This document shows, piece by piece, positions 1-9,157 of a stretch of 64,000 bases of DNA. The stretch's first letter is position 1. The number at the start of each line of letters is the position of its first letter. Both the position numbers and the translations under genes were made by a program. Below the pieces are notes generated by a model that was given only the letters and a program-made list of their open reading frames with translations, was not told the DNA's origin and did no database searches. This DNA comes from Microbacterium lacticum (GTDB taxonomy: Bacteria; Actinomycetota; Actinomycetes; Actinomycetales; Microbacteriaceae): positions 992,001 through 1,056,000 of the forward strand of contig NZ_VFPS01000001.1 of the NCBI RefSeq assembly GCF_006716815.1, in the 5' to 3' direction.

Positions 1-1163
<1,163 letters not shown>

Positions 1164-1167
<4 letters not shown>

Positions 1168-1544
1168 GCCTCGCCGCCCGTGAGCGCGACGTAGGCGGCG
1201 CGGTCCATCAGCGCCTCGACGGCGGCCGGGTCGACGCGGATCTTCACGAGCCACGCGTCGAACGCGTTGCCGTTGACCGACGCGGGGTCGGCCACGACGT
1301 CATCGTTGATCTCGACGACCTCGCCGCTGAGCGGCGCGTAGAGCTCGCCGACCGACTTGGTCGACTCGATCTCACCGCAGACGTCGCCGGCGGTGACCGC
1401 CGAGCCGACCGAGGGCAGGTCGACGAAGACGACGTCGCCGAGCTTGTCGGCGGCGTAGTCGGTGATGCCGACGGTCGCGACATCACCCGACAGGGCGACC
1501 CACTCGTGCTCGTCGGTGTACTTGAGGGCGGTCAGATCGGTCAT
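1164..1544 (-). CDS. gcvH: Glycine cleavage system H protein (lipoyl carrier)
   Basis: Small lipoyl-bearing shuttle protein of the glycine cleavage complex, 126 aa, the usual size. The lipoylation site is Lys63 in the segment [16 protein letters not shown], and the N-terminus ([10 protein letters not shown]) is typical of the family. The ATG at 1544 overlaps the stop of gcvT by 4 bases (ATGA), and the stop overlaps the start of gcvP by 4 bases, so all three genes are coupled. Expression should follow the glycine riboswitch upstream of gcvT. Confidence 0.97.
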
Positions 1545-2650
1545 GCGTTCCTCCGGTAAAAGGGCAGGGCGGCGACGGCGGCGGGGATGCGGGTCCCCCG
1601 CACGTCGATGAACAGGGCGGTGCCGGGCTCGGCGAGATCCGGCGTCACGAAGGCCATGGCGACGGGATGCCCGAGCGTCGGGCTCAGCGCACCGCTGGTG
1701 ATCTCGCCGACGGGCTCGCCGCCCTCTGCCGCGGAGTAGACCGCATACCCGGCGCGGCCGGCGCGGCGGCCCTCGGCGGCGAGGCCCACGAGGACGGGCA
1801 GGTCGCTCGGCGCGGCGGCGAGGGCATCCTTGCCGATGAAGGAGTCTTTGTCGGATGCCACGACCCGGCCGAGCCCCGCCTGTGCGGGGAGGATGGCGTC
1901 GCTCAGTTCGTGTCCGTGGAGCGGCATGCCCGCCTCGAGACGCAGCGTGTCGCGAGCGGCGAGGCCTGCCGGGACGAGCCCGAGCGGTTTACCGGCGGCG
2001 AGGAGCGCGTCCCAGAGCGCGGGCGCCGCGGCGTTCGGCACGAGCAGCTCGAACCCGTCCTCCCCCGTGTAGCCGGTGCGCGCGACGAAGAGGTCGGCGC
2101 CGGCGAACGTGCCGGCCGCCCACGCGTAATAGCCGAGCTCGGCCAGGGCGGGGGTCACGCCGTCGATCCCCGCCGTCGCCTCGACGATCTCGCGGGCGCG
2201 CGGGCCCTGCACGGCGATCAGGGAGACGTCGTCGGAGATGTCCGCGATCTCCGCATCGCCGAGATAGCGGTCGAGGGCCGCGGCGACGAGCGCGCGGTTG
2301 CCGGCGTTGGAGATCACGAGGAAGTGCTCGTCGCCGCGGCGGTAGACGATGACGTCGTCGACGACACCCCCGGCATCCGAGAGCAGCAGCGAGTACTTCG
2401 CCTTCCCGATCTTCATCGTCGAGATGCGCCCGGCGAGAGCGTCGTCGAGCACCGCCGCCGCGCCCGGGCCGGCCAGGGTGAACTCGGCCATGTGCGAGAT
2501 GTCGAACAGTCCCGCGGCGTTGCGTACCGCGTGGTGCTCGGCGAGATCGGAGGTGTAGCGCACCGGCATCGACCAGCCGCCGAAGTCGGTGAACGAGGCG
2601 CCGAGGGCGGCATGCCGGTCGTGCAGGGCGGTGGTGCGAAGGTCTGACAC
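1541..2650 (-). CDS. gcvT: Glycine cleavage system aminomethyltransferase (T-protein)
   Basis: Tetrahydrofolate-dependent aminomethyltransferase that releases ammonia and forms methylene-THF from the GcvH-bound intermediate. 369 aa from the GTG at 2650, beginning [20 protein letters not shown], followed by the family segments [20 protein letters not shown] and [17 protein letters not shown] chose GTG 2650 because GGGAG sits six bases upstream; a longer reading frame to 2677 adds nine residues without a ribosome site and would start inside the hairpin at 2675-2696. First gene of the gcvTHP operon, about 50 bases after the riboswitch. Confidence 0.96.
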   Translation of the reverse strand: MSDLRTTALHDRHAALGASFTDFGGWSMPVRYTSDLAEHHAVRNAAGLFDISHMAEFTLAGPGAAAVLDDALAGRISTMKIGKAKYSLLLSDAGGVVDDVIVYRRGDEHFLVISNAGNRALVAAALDRYLGDAEIADISDDVSLIAVQGPRAREIVEATAGIDGVTPALAELGYYAWAAGTFAGADLFVARTGYTGEDGFELLVPNAAAPALWDALLAAGKPLGLVPAGLAARDTLRLEAGMPLHGHELSDAILPAQAGLGRVVASDKDSFIGKDALAAAPSDLPVLVGLAAEGRRAGRAGYAVYSAAEGGEPVGEITSGALSPTLGHPVAMAFVTPDLAEPGTALFIDVRGTRIPAAVAALPFYRRNA

Positions 2651-2674
2651 GAGTTCTCCCGGGTGGCGGGCTGG

Positions 2675-2696
2675 CACATGCCGGAATCGGCATGTG
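2675..2696 (-). promoter_or_regulatory. Perfect hairpin between glycine riboswitch and gcvT (candidate expression platform)
   Basis: Arms CACATGCCG (2675-2683) and CGGCATGTG (2688-2696) pair perfectly around a 4-base loop. It lies between the end of aptamer 2 and the gcvT ribosome site, with 24 bases to the GTG. There is no T-run after it on the transcript side, so it is not a classical intrinsic terminator. A switchable helix or Rho-dependent control is possible (inference). Confidence 0.55.
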
Positions 2697-2702
2697 TGAA
2701 CT

Positions 2703-2920
2703 CCCCCTCTGTCATGGGCCTGAGAGTTTCACCGCGGGAGGGCGTGAGAGGCCGTGTCCGGGGTTTTCACCGTCGGCGGACGCCGCGTCGCGCGCGACAT
2801 CGCTTTCCAGAGTGGCCGGACGCGTGCGGTACGCGGACCTGAGAGATTGGCGGGGAGGCTTGCTCCTTCGGTGCTCGGCATCGCCTCGAAGGACGAGGAT
2901 GCCGGGGCTCTCCCGCGCGC
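2703..2920 (-). promoter_or_regulatory. Tandem glycine riboswitch controlling gcvTHP
   Basis: Read on the minus strand, the leader holds the glycine aptamer signature twice. The upstream aptamer starts GGGAGAGCCCC and contains ACCGAAGGAGCAA and AATCTCTCAGGTCCG. The second follows a short linker with GGTGAAA and AACTCTCAGGCCCATGACAG. This two-aptamer arrangement is the known glycine riboswitch design, normally an ON switch for the glycine cleavage genes, which fits the genes downstream. Boundaries are by eye, give or take 10 bases. Confidence 0.92.
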
Positions 2921-3043
2921 GTCATGCGGCCGATGTTCTGTTGTGCGCCCAGCATAGCCGGTGCGGGTGTTCTGTCACCGCCCGCGCGCGATCGGGTGCG
3001 TCGCGCGGGCGGGAGCTCAGCGGGCGGCCGTCGCGTCGATCGT

Positions 3044-3072
3044 TTGCGTTCAGGTGCGGATGACTCTAACAT
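3044..3072 (+). promoter_or_regulatory. Promoter of the nrtR-nadABC operon
   Basis: A -35 like TTGCGT (3044-3049) and a -10 TAACAT (3067-3072) are separated by 17 bases. Transcription would start near 3079, leaving a leader of roughly 16 bases with no clear ribosome site before the ATG at 3096. The -10 overlaps the left arm of the inverted repeat at 3061-3093. Confidence 0.6.
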
Positions 3073-3093
3073 CGGACCACCGAGTTAGAGTCA
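3061..3093. promoter_or_regulatory. Inverted-repeat operator candidate for NrtR
   Basis: Perfect 10-base arms TGACTCTAAC (3061-3070) and GTTAGAGTCA (3084-3093) flank 13 bases. The repeat covers the -10 and the probable transcription start of nrtR-nadABC, so a bound protein would block initiation. NrtR family regulators act as repressors of NAD genes and often autoregulate; assigning this site to the adjacent NrtR is inference. Confidence 0.65.
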
Positions 3094-3095
3094 CT

Positions 3096-3797
3096 ATGAC
3101 CACAACCACCTCCACGTCACCCGCCACCGCCCACGCCGACATCCGCGTCGCCGTGTCGACGGTGATCTTCAGCCTGCGCCGCGAGCCGGGCCGGGAGCGA
3201 CCGAGCGTCGTCATCCCCCTCGTCCGCCGCACGCGCGCACCGCACGAAGGTCAATGGGCCCTCCCCGGCGGCTGGCTCGGAGCCGACGAGGATCTCGAGA
3301 TGGCGGCGTCGCGCACGCTCCGCGAGACGACGGGGCTCGCGCCGAGCTTCCTCGAGCAGCTCTACGCGTTCGGCGCGGTCGACCGCTCCCCCACCCGCGC
3401 CGTCTCGATCGTCTACTGGGCGCTCGTGCGCGAAGACGTGTCCGCACGCCCCGCACCCGAGAACGTCGCCTGGTTCGACGCGACGTCGCTGCCCGCGCTC
3501 GCCTTCGACCACAACCAGATCGTCGAGTACGCGCTGTGGCGCCTACGCAACAAGGTCGGCTACAGCCGCATCGCGCACGGTCTGCTGCCGGAGCTGTTCA
3601 CCCTCGCCGACCTCCGCGAGGTCTACGAGGCGATCCTCGACCGCCGCCTCGACCCGGCGAACTTCCGCCGACAGGTCGACACGTCCGGCACCCTCATCCC
3701 CACCGATGGATTCCGCACCGGCAGCCACCGCCCGGCGCGGCTGTACCGCTACGACCACGACGTGGAACTCGCCGAGCGCGGACCGCTCCCCGAGTGA
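3096..3797 (+). CDS. nrtR: NrtR-type transcriptional regulator of NAD metabolism (Nudix domain plus winged helix)
   Basis: 233 aa. An N-terminal Nudix-like domain (about 15-150) is followed by the C-terminal winged helix typical of NrtR (VGYSRIAHGLLPELFTLADL, then DPANFRRQV). The Nudix box near residues 58-80 ends RETTG where active hydrolases have RExxEExG, so it probably senses ADP-ribose or another nucleotide without hydrolysing it, as known for NrtR. The ATG at 3096 follows the operator and gives the normal length; an in-frame extension to 2961 crosses the promoter. nadA follows after 23 bases, so the regulator probably controls its own operon. In this family the repressor binds DNA and is released by ADP-ribose. 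Confidence 0.88.
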   Translation: MTTTTSTSPATAHADIRVAVSTVIFSLRREPGRERPSVVIPLVRRTRAPHEGQWALPGGWLGADEDLEMAASRTLRETTGLAPSFLEQLYAFGAVDRSPTRAVSIVYWALVREDVSARPAPENVAWFDATSLPALAFDHNQIVEYALWRLRNKVGYSRIAHGLLPELFTLADLREVYEAILDRRLDPANFRRQVDTSGTLIPTDGFRTGSHRPARLYRYDHDVELAERGPLPE

Positions 3798-3820
3798 TCG
3801 CCCTCCCGAAAGGCATCGAC

Positions 3821-5128
3821 ATGACCCTCCTGCAGATCCACCCGCGTCAGCCGGACGCGAGCGTCGACCACGGCATCCAGGCGATCGTGGCGGGCATCTC
3901 GACCACTGAGACGTGCAACACCGACCTCGCCGCCGGACCCTGGGACTTCGACGCGCGCCCCGGCTACGGTCCGGGCTCGTCGATGGGCGACGTGATCCCG
4001 ACCGGCGCGCCCCGGCAGGGCGAGCTGCCCGCGGAGTACCGCGAGGCATCCGAGACGGAGCTCCACGCCCGCATCACCGCGGCGAAGACGACGCTCGGCG
4101 ACCGCGTGGTCGTGCTCGGGCACTTCTACCAGCGCGAAGAGGTGGTGACCCACGCCGACTACGTGGGCGACTCGTTCCAGCTCGCGAACGCCGCGCTCAC
4201 TCAGCCGCAGGCCGAGGCGATCGTCTTCTGCGGCGTGCACTTCATGGCCGAGACCGCCGACCTGCTCTCCCGGCCCGACCAGGCGGTGATCCTGCCGAAC
4301 CTCGCCGCCGGCTGCTCGATGGCCGACATGGCCTCGATCGACGAGGTCGAGGACTGCTGGGAGCAGCTCGCCGAGATCTACGGGCCGCTGGATGCCGCGG
4401 ATGCGGACGGCCTCGTGCCGGTCATCCCGGTCACCTACATGAACTCGTCGGCGGCGATCAAGGGCTTCGTGGGCCGGCACGGCGGCATCGTCTGCACCTC
4501 GTCGAACGCCCGCGCGGTGCTCGAGTGGGCGTTCGCGCGCGGGCGCAGGGTGCTGTTCTTCCCCGACCAGCACCTCGGTCGCAACACCGCGAAGGCCATG
4601 GGGGTGCCGCTCGAGCAGATGCCGATGTGGAACCCGCGCCGCCCCCTCGGCGGCTCCGCCGAGGCCGACCTCGGCGATGCCCGGGTCATCCTCTGGCACG
4701 GGTTCTGCTCGGTGCACCGACGCTTCACGGTCGACCAGATCGCGACGGCGCGCGCGGAGCACCCCGGCGTGCGGGTGATCGTGCACCCCGAGTGCCCGAT
4801 GGCGGTCGTGGATGCCGCGGACGAGGCCGGTTCGACGGACTACATCCGGAAGGCCATCGCCGCCGCGACCGAACCGACGACGTTCGCGATCGGCACCGAG
4901 ATCAACCTCGTGCAGCGCCTCGCCGCACAGTATCCGCAGCACGAGATCTTCTGCCTCGACCCCGTCGTCTGTCCCTGCTCGACGATGTACCGCATCCACC
5001 CCGGCTACCTCGCCTGGGTGCTCGAGGAGCTCGTCGCGGGGCGGGTCGTCAACCGCATCACGGTGCCGGGCGACGTCGCCGACCCCGCGCGCGTCGCGCT
5101 CGATCGCATGCTGGCGGCGAAGCCGTGA
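3821..5128 (+). CDS. nadA: Quinolinate synthase A
   Basis: [4Fe-4S] enzyme that condenses iminoaspartate with dihydroxyacetone phosphate to quinolinate, the second step of de novo NAD synthesis. 435 aa with family segments VVVLGHFYQREEVV, GDSFQLA, AETADLL, HPECPMAVV and CLDPVVCPCSTMYRIHP. Cluster-cysteine candidates are in FCGVHF, HPECP and CPCSTM. GAAAGG lies seven bases before the ATG. The N-terminal ~70 residues before the core are longer than in E. coli NadA, which is usual for actinobacteria. The stop overlaps the nadB start (GTGA). Confidence 0.96.
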   Translation: MTLLQIHPRQPDASVDHGIQAIVAGISTTETCNTDLAAGPWDFDARPGYGPGSSMGDVIPTGAPRQGELPAEYREASETELHARITAAKTTLGDRVVVLGHFYQREEVVTHADYVGDSFQLANAALTQPQAEAIVFCGVHFMAETADLLSRPDQAVILPNLAAGCSMADMASIDEVEDCWEQLAEIYGPLDAADADGLVPVIPVTYMNSSAAIKGFVGRHGGIVCTSSNARAVLEWAFARGRRVLFFPDQHLGRNTAKAMGVPLEQMPMWNPRRPLGGSAEADLGDARVILWHGFCSVHRRFTVDQIATARAEHPGVRVIVHPECPMAVVDAADEAGSTDYIRKAIAAATEPTTFAIGTEINLVQRLAAQYPQHEIFCLDPVVCPCSTMYRIHPGYLAWVLEELVAGRVVNRITVPGDVADPARVALDRMLAAKP

Positions 5129-7080
5129 GCGGCTTCTCCGGTGGGGCGCCGGCTGGTGCCGGCGACCGGGCCGCCGACGGCGCCGCGGTCGTGGTCGTCG
5201 GCTCGGGCATCGCCGGACTGACGGCGGCGCTGCACGCCGTGGCATCCGGATGCCGCGTCACCCTCGTGACGAAAGACGCGCTCGAGCAGGCGAACACCCG
5301 CTTCGCGCAGGGCGGGATCGCCGGCGTGATGTTCGACGACGACAGCGCGGCGGCGCACCTGCGCGACACCCTCGTCGCCGGCGCGGGGCTGTCCGACCCC
5401 GAGGCGGCGCGCGTGCTGGTCGACGAGGGCCCGGCGCGCATTCGCGAGCTGATCGCGTGGGGCGTCGCGTTCGACCGCGAGCCCGCCGGCGGGTTCGTGA
5501 AGGGCCTCGAGGCGGCCCACTCCTACCCGCGGGTGCTGCACGCCGGCGGGGATGCCACGGGGAGCGCGATCGAGCGGGCGCTCGTCGCGCGCGTGCGGGC
5601 CGCCGCGGTGCGGATCGTCGAGCCGGCGTTCCTGCGCGACCTCGTCGTCGAGGCAGGTCGCATCGTCGGGGTCGATCTGCTCGTGGGCGACGGGTCGGCG
5701 CCGGTGCGCGAGCGGATCGCGGCCGACGCGGTGATCCTCGCGACCGGCGGGGCTGGGCAGCTCTACGCGCACACGACGAACCCGCCCGTGGCGACCGGCG
5801 ACGGCATCGCCGCGGCCCTCCGCGCGGGCGCCGCGGTGGTCGATCTGGAGTTCGTCCAGTTCCACCCGACGGTGCTTCCAGGGAGCGCGGCGGAGGCGCC
5901 GTTCCTCGTGTCGGAGGCGGTCCGTGGCGAGGGCGCGGTTCTCCGCGACGAGCAGGGGCGCCGGTTCATGCTCGAGGTGCACCCCGATGCGGAGCTCGCC
6001 CCGCGCGATGTCGTGGCGCGGACGATCGCCGAGGTGATGGCGGCGCAGGACGGCCGGCCCGTGCTGCTCGACGCGACCGGGCTCCGCCCCACGCGCAAGC
6101 AGACGACCGCGTTCCTCGCGGCGCGCTTTCCGACGATCGATGCGGCGGTGCGGGAGCGCGGCGACGACTGGGCGCGCGAGCCGACCGCGGTGACGCCCGC
6201 GGCGCACTACCTGATGGGCGGGGTGACGACCGACCTGTCCGGACGCACGAGCGTGCCGGACCTCTACGCCGTGGGCGAGGTCGCCCGCACGGGCGTGCAC
6301 GGCGCCAACCGGCTCGCGTCGAACTCGCTGCTCGAGGGCGCCGTGTTCGGCGCGCGCGCCGGCGACGCGGTGGCCGCCGACGTCCGCTCGGGAGCGTGGC
6401 CGGACCCCGCGGGCTTCGCCCGGGGCGCCGCCGCTCCCCCGCCGCCGGCCGAATCGGGTGCCGTGGGGGTCCCGTTCAGCCGGGCCGCCCTGCAGGAGCT
6501 GATGTGGCGCGACGCCGGACTCGTGCGCGATGCGCCCGGGCTCGCGCACGCGGCATCCGTCATCGCCGGCTGGCGCGGGCGGGCTCTCGCGACGCCGGTC
6601 ACCGAGGCCGACCACGAGGACGCGAACCTGCTGCAGGTGGCCGCCGCCCTCGTCGCGGCCGCGCTCGCCCGCCCCGAATCGGTCGGCGCGCACACGCGGC
6701 GCGACGCGCCGGCGGGACGTATGCAGGAGATCCGCACCGGAACCGCCGATCTCGGCCCCGAAACCTCCCCATCAGGGTCAGTTCTCCGGCAATCGTCACA
6801 CGGCCCCGCCCGAGATGACGCCGCAGCGCCTCCCGCCGCCGAGCTGGTGCCGGCGGCGCCCGAGCCGCTGGTGGCGGCGCCCGAGCCGCTGGTGGCGGCG
6901 CCCGAACCGGCCGGGCGCGACGCGCCGGCGGGAGGTATGCAGGAGATTCCCGCCGGAACCGCCGATTTCGGCCCCGAAACCGCCCCTCCGGAGTCAGTTC
7001 TCCTGCAATCGTCACGCGACCCCGACGCAGCGACGCCTGATCGGGTTCGGGGCGACCGGGCGGAGGTCACGGCATGCTGA
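5125..7080 (+). CDS. nadB: L-aspartate oxidase with an unusual repeat-derived C-terminal tail
   Basis: FAD enzyme that oxidises aspartate to iminoaspartate for NadA. 651 aa. The FAD-binding GSGIAGLTAA is at 26-35, with the flavoprotein core segments RFAQGGIAG, LATGGAGQLYAHTTNP, TPAAHYLMGGV and GANRLASNSLLEGAVFG. The normal C-terminal end is near residue 530 (ESVGAH). The remaining ~120 residues are low-complexity and contain two 34-residue repeats (RDAPAG[RG]MQEI...SVL[RL]QSS) encoded by the 101-bp repeats at 6699-6799 and 6915-7015, separated by AAPEP repeats. The tail therefore looks like palindromic repeat DNA that has been absorbed into the reading frame. GTG start overlaps nadA; the end overlaps nadC by 7 bases. 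Confidence 0.94.
   Translation: MSGFSGGAPAGAGDRAADGAAVVVVGSGIAGLTAALHAVASGCRVTLVTKDALEQANTRFAQGGIAGVMFDDDSAAAHLRDTLVAGAGLSDPEAARVLVDEGPARIRELIAWGVAFDREPAGGFVKGLEAAHSYPRVLHAGGDATGSAIERALVARVRAAAVRIVEPAFLRDLVVEAGRIVGVDLLVGDGSAPVRERIAADAVILATGGAGQLYAHTTNPPVATGDGIAAALRAGAAVVDLEFVQFHPTVLPGSAAEAPFLVSEAVRGEGAVLRDEQGRRFMLEVHPDAELAPRDVVARTIAEVMAAQDGRPVLLDATGLRPTRKQTTAFLAARFPTIDAAVRERGDDWAREPTAVTPAAHYLMGGVTTDLSGRTSVPDLYAVGEVARTGVHGANRLASNSLLEGAVFGARAGDAVAADVRSGAWPDPAGFARGAAAPPPPAESGAVGVPFSRAALQELMWRDAGLVRDAPGLAHAASVIAGWRGRALATPVTEADHEDANLLQVAAALVAAALARPESVGAHTRRDAPAGRMQEIRTGTADLGPETSPSGSVLRQSSHGPARDDAAAPPAAELVPAAPEPLVAAPEPLVAAPEPAGRDAPAGGMQEIPAGTADFGPETAPPESVLLQSSRDPDAATPDRVRGDRAEVTAC
6699..6799 (+). 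repeat. Palindromic repeat element, copy A, inside the nadB reading frame
   Basis: 101-bp segment that aligns without gaps to 6915-7015 with about 11 mismatches. Its last ~86 bases have the element ends GGACGTATGCAGGAGA and TCTCCGGCAATCGTCAC, which correspond to the arms GTGACGATTGCAGGAG and CTCCTGCAATCGTCAC of the intergenic copies at 23464-23547 and 23656-23741. Confidence 0.85.
6844..6909 (+). repeat. 21-bp tandem repeat in nadB (LVAAPEP units)
   Basis: About three copies of a 21-base unit encode PAAPEP-LVAAPEP-LVAAPEP between the two palindromic repeats. The unit length keeps the frame, so copy number could vary without breaking nadB. Confidence 0.8.
6915..7015 (+). repeat. Palindromic repeat element, copy B, inside the nadB reading frame
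   Basis: Second 101-bp direct repeat, exactly 216 bases (72 codons) after copy A and in the same frame. It ends TCTCCTGCAATCGTCAC, identical in its last 16 bases to the right arm of the intergenic element at 23726-23741. Confidence 0.85.
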
Positions 7081-7943
7081 CGCGGAGCCACATCGAGGCC
7101 GTCGTGCGCGCCACGCTCGACGAAGATGCCCCGTGGGGCGACCTCACGAGCGAGACCCTGATCCCCGCGGATGCGACGGCGACGGCCGACCTGCGGGCGC
7201 GGGAGGACGGCGTCTTCAGCGGCGGGGAGGTGTTCGCCGCCGCGTTCGCCCTGACCGATCCGCGCATCGAGGTCGATCTGCTGCGCCGCGACGGCGACGC
7301 GTTCGGCGCCGGCGACGTGCTCGCCCGGGTCACCGGTCCCGCCCGCGGCGTGCTCACGGCGGAGCGGATCGGGCTGAACTTCGCGCAGCGCATGTCGGGC
7401 ATCGCGACCCTGACCGCCGCGTACGTCGCCGCCGTCGCGCATACGACCGCGCGCATCGTCGACACCCGCAAGACGACGCCGGGGCTCCGACGGTTCGAGC
7501 GGCACGCGGTGCGCAGCGGCGGCGGCCGGAATCACCGCTTCAGCCTCTCCGACGCGGTGATGGCCAAGGACAACCACCTCGCCGTGCTCACCGCCCGGCA
7601 CGGGTCGGTGACCGAGGCGCTCCGCGCCGCGCGCGCGGCGCTCCCGCACACCGCCCACCTCGAGGTCGAGATCGACCGCCTCGACCAGCTCGACGCCGTG
7701 CTCGCCGCCGGCACGGGCCCCGCGGGCGTCGGCACGATCATGCTCGACAACTTCAGCATCGACGACCTCCGCACCGGCGTCGCCCGCATCGGCGGGCGGA
7801 CGATCGTGGAGGCATCCGGCGGCGTCGCGCTCGACACCGTCGCCGCGATCGCGGAAACCGGCGTCGACGTCATCTCGGTCGGCGCGCTCACGCACTCCGC
7901 CCGCGCGCTCGACCTCGGGCTCGACGCGCGCGTCGAAGGCTGA
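7074..7943 (+). CDS. nadC: Nicotinate-nucleotide pyrophosphorylase (carboxylating)
   Basis: Quinolinate phosphoribosyltransferase, third step of de novo NAD synthesis. 289 aa. Segments EDAPWGDLTSE, ERIGLNFAQRMSGIAT, ARIVDTRKTTPGLR, GGGRNHRFSLSDAVMAKDNH and VEIDRLDQLD are those of the family, including the quinolinate-binding Arg/Lys/His set. The ATG lies within the last codons of nadB (7-base overlap), so it is coupled to nadB. Confidence 0.96.
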   Translation: MLTRSHIEAVVRATLDEDAPWGDLTSETLIPADATATADLRAREDGVFSGGEVFAAAFALTDPRIEVDLLRRDGDAFGAGDVLARVTGPARGVLTAERIGLNFAQRMSGIATLTAAYVAAVAHTTARIVDTRKTTPGLRRFERHAVRSGGGRNHRFSLSDAVMAKDNHLAVLTARHGSVTEALRAARAALPHTAHLEVEIDRLDQLDAVLAAGTGPAGVGTIMLDNFSIDDLRTGVARIGGRTIVEASGGVALDTVAAIAETGVDVISVGALTHSARALDLGLDARVEG

Positions 7944-7948
7944 CGCCG

Positions 7949-9157
7949 GTGCTCTACCTCGACCACGCCGCCACTACGCCGGTGCGCCCCGAGGTGCTCG
8001 AGGCGATGCTCCCCTACCTCACGGACCGGTTCGGCAACCCCTCCAGCCATCACACGGTCGGCGAGGCCGCCGCCTCCGCCCTCGCCGACGCGCGAGCGCG
8101 GGTGGCGGACGTGCTCGGCGTGCGGGCGTCCGACGTCGTGTTCACCTCGGGTGGCACCGAGGCCGACAACCTCGCGATCAAGGGTCTCGCGATCGGGGCG
8201 CTGCTCCGCCGCCGCGATCCGCGCCGCGCGCTCGGCACGCCCAGCGCGCTGAACACATCCAGCGCGGCCGGCATGGCCGAACCGCCGGTGCACGTGATCA
8301 CGACCGCGATCGAGCACGAGGCGGTCCTCGCCTCGTGCGACTACCTCGAGCGCGTGCACGGCATGGCCGTGACACGACTGGCGGTGGATGCCACGGGCAC
8401 CGTGTCACCGGACAATCTCGCCGCGGCGATCCGCCCCGAGACGGCGGTCGTGAGCATCGGCTACGCCAACAACGAGGTCGGCACGGTGCAGGACGTGGCG
8501 GCACTGTCGGCGGTCACCGCCGCCGCGCGCGTGCCGCTGCACCTCGACGCGGTGCAGGCGGCGGGCTGGCTGCCGCTGCGCGGCACCGGCGCCGACGCTC
8601 TCTCGATCGCGGGCCACAAGCTCGGCGCGCCCGCCGGGATCGGCGTGCTCGCGGTGGGGTCGCGGCTCCCCCTCGAACCGGTGCTCCACGGCGGCGGTCA
8701 GGAACGCGACCGCCGCAGCGGCACCGAGAACGTCGCCGGCGCCGTCGGCCTCGCCGTGGCGCTCGAGCGTGCCGAGGCCGAGCGCGCCGAGGCATCCGCC
8801 CGGGTCGGCGCGCTCCGCGACCGGTTCGCCCGGCGGGTGCTCTCGCTCGTGCCGACCGCCCGGCTCACCGGGCATCCGACCCGACGCCTGCCCGGCACGG
8901 CGAGCTTCACTTTCGCGGGCACGAGCGGCGAGGCCGTGCTGCTCGAACTCGAGCGGCGCGGGGTCGTCACCTCGAGCGGCTCGGCGTGCGCGGCGGGCAG
9001 CGACGAGCCCTCGCACGTGCTGCTCGCGTGCGGGATCGATCCCGCCACGGCGCAGACCGCCGTGCGCTTCACCTTCGCGCACGGGCACACCGCCGACCTC
9101 GATCCGGTCGCGGACGCGGTCGCGGCGGCCGTCGCGGCGGTACGATCGGGCGCGTGA
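7949..9157 (+). CDS. Cysteine desulfurase (NifS/IscS-like) of the NAD operon
   Basis: PLP enzyme that takes sulfur from cysteine, 402 aa. The PLP lysine is K224 in SIAGHKLGAPAG, the sulfur-accepting cysteine is C347 in TSSGSACAAGSDEPSHVL, and the N-terminus VLYLDHAATTPVRPEV is typical. It is the last gene of nrtR-nadA-nadB-nadC, five bases after nadC. Because NadA carries an oxygen-sensitive [4Fe-4S] cluster, a dedicated desulfurase for NadA maturation is the likely role (known association, inferred here). There is an Ala/Pro/Ser-rich insertion at about 88-112. The GTG at 7949 has no strong ribosome site and probably relies on coupling. Confidence 0.92.
   Translation: MLYLDHAATTPVRPEVLEAMLPYLTDRFGNPSSHHTVGEAAASALADARARVADVLGVRASDVVFTSGGTEADNLAIKGLAIGALLRRRDPRRALGTPSALNTSSAAGMAEPPVHVITTAIEHEAVLASCDYLERVHGMAVTRLAVDATGTVSPDNLAAAIRPETAVVSIGYANNEVGTVQDVAALSAVTAAARVPLHLDAVQAAGWLPLRGTGADALSIAGHKLGAPAGIGVLAVGSRLPLEPVLHGGGQERDRRSGTENVAGAVGLAVALERAEAERAEASARVGALRDRFARRVLSLVPTARLTGHPTRRLPGTASFTFAGTSGEAVLLELERRGVVTSSGSACAAGSDEPSHVLLACGIDPATAQTAVRFTFAHGHTADLDPVADAVAAAVAAVRSGA

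Noticed and set aside
3913..5124. A >1000-codon open frame begins at 3913, upstream of nadB and in frame with it
   Set aside because: Before 5125 it is an Arg/Ala/Gly-rich shadow of nadA; the nadB homology begins only at the GTG at 5125.
6699..7080. The repeat region at the end of nadB as a separate small gene
   Set aside because: No start codon with ribosome site, and the sequence matches non-coding palindromes; it is continuous with nadB.
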